Part shown: in pieces, positions 5,078 to 5,211 of the stretch
Layout: the number at the start of each line of letters is the position of its first letter
How positions within the stretch are numbered: the first letter of the stretch is position 1
NCBI GenBank assembly: GCA_029549705.1
Contig: JAKPIR010000292.1
Span: 1-5,211, forward strand
Source: Pseudomonadota bacterium
GTDB lineage: Bacteria > Pseudomonadota > Gammaproteobacteria > Burkholderiales > Methylophilaceae
DNA length: 5,211 bases
Direction: 5' to 3'
Translations under genes and position numbers: made by a program
Notes under the pieces: generated by a model
Databases searched by the model: none
What the model was told of the DNA's origin: nothing
The model's input: only the letters and a program-made list of their open reading frames with translations

Positions 5078-5211
5078 AACTAATCACGATTAGACATTGG
5101 TTTAGTGTTAAAAAAATCACCATTTTACTAGTACTTACGGCGCTCGCAAGCGCTGCCGGGCTTGCCTATGAGCTCAACCGTATTCGTCAGATTGAGGCAT
5201 TTAACTTGGCA
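5074..5211 (+). CDS. mxaK: MxaK, membrane-anchored mxa accessory protein (5' part)
   Basis: The first 46 codons are present and run off the right edge. The product begins with a basic cytoplasmic stretch (KLITIRHWFSVKK), then a single hydrophobic span (about residues 15-32), then a likely periplasmic start (YELNRIRQIEAFNLA). The start is an ATGA overlap with the mxaC stop and has GGAG at 5061-5064, 9 nt upstream. The name rests mostly on position after mxaC in the conserved R-S-A-C-K order, supported by the N-terminal anchor. MxaK with MxaL is linked to calcium insertion into methanol dehydrogenase. The family-defining part lies outside the window. Confidence 0.78.
   Translation, partial: MKLITIRHWFSVKKITILLVLTALASAAGLAYELNRIRQIEAFNLA

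Overview
The window carries the front part of a methanol-dehydrogenase maturation cluster, read left to right as mxaR-mxaS-mxaA-mxaC-mxaK, with the 5' part of a divergent fabA at the left edge. The order RSACK and the protein architectures (MoxR-type AAA+ ATPase, soluble vWA/DUF58 protein, exported single-span protein, membrane-anchored vWA protein, single-span anchor) match the accessory genes that mature the calcium/PQQ methanol dehydrogenase of Gram-negative methylotrophs. Moderate GC in the genes, AT-rich spacers and an E. coli-like FabA suggest a beta- or gammaproteobacterial methylotroph. I lean to Methylophilaceae, but the window alone does not settle the genus.

Layout. 1-359 (minus): N-terminal 119 codons of FabA. 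360-1006: an AT-rich divergent spacer of 647 bp with no convincing intact gene. It holds a stem-loop with 13-bp arms (651-683), a G10 tract (700-709), a perfect 38-bp palindrome (793-830), an 11-bp direct repeat on either side of that palindrome, a possible minus-strand gene remnant (546-662) and a promoter candidate with a perfect TTGACA just before mxaR. 1007-2023: mxaR. 2024-2189: an unusual 166-bp spacer filled mostly by a nested palindromic repeat element. 2190-3053: mxaS, with a GTG start. 3057-4088: mxaA. 4088-5077: mxaC. 5074-5211: start of mxaK. From mxaS onward the genes are separated by 3 nt or overlap by 1 to 4 nt, so they are almost certainly co-transcribed and translationally coupled.

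How the genes work together (family knowledge plus inference). MxaR is a cytoplasmic MoxR ATPase, a class that usually works with vWA (MIDAS) partner proteins. MxaS is the cytoplasmic vWA/DUF58 partner. MxaC is a BatA-like membrane protein whose vWA domain, by the positive-inside rule, should face the periplasm. MxaA and MxaK are membrane-tethered periplasmic proteins. Genetic work in methylotrophs links MxaA, MxaC, MxaK and MxaL to calcium insertion into methanol dehydrogenase. The set is therefore best read as an ATP-driven metal-insertion or chaperone machine spanning the inner membrane.

Most notable points: the cluster begins at mxaR, with no mxaFJGI structural genes directly upstream; the spacers carry palindromic repeats; and MxaR has Asn in place of the usual Walker B Asp.
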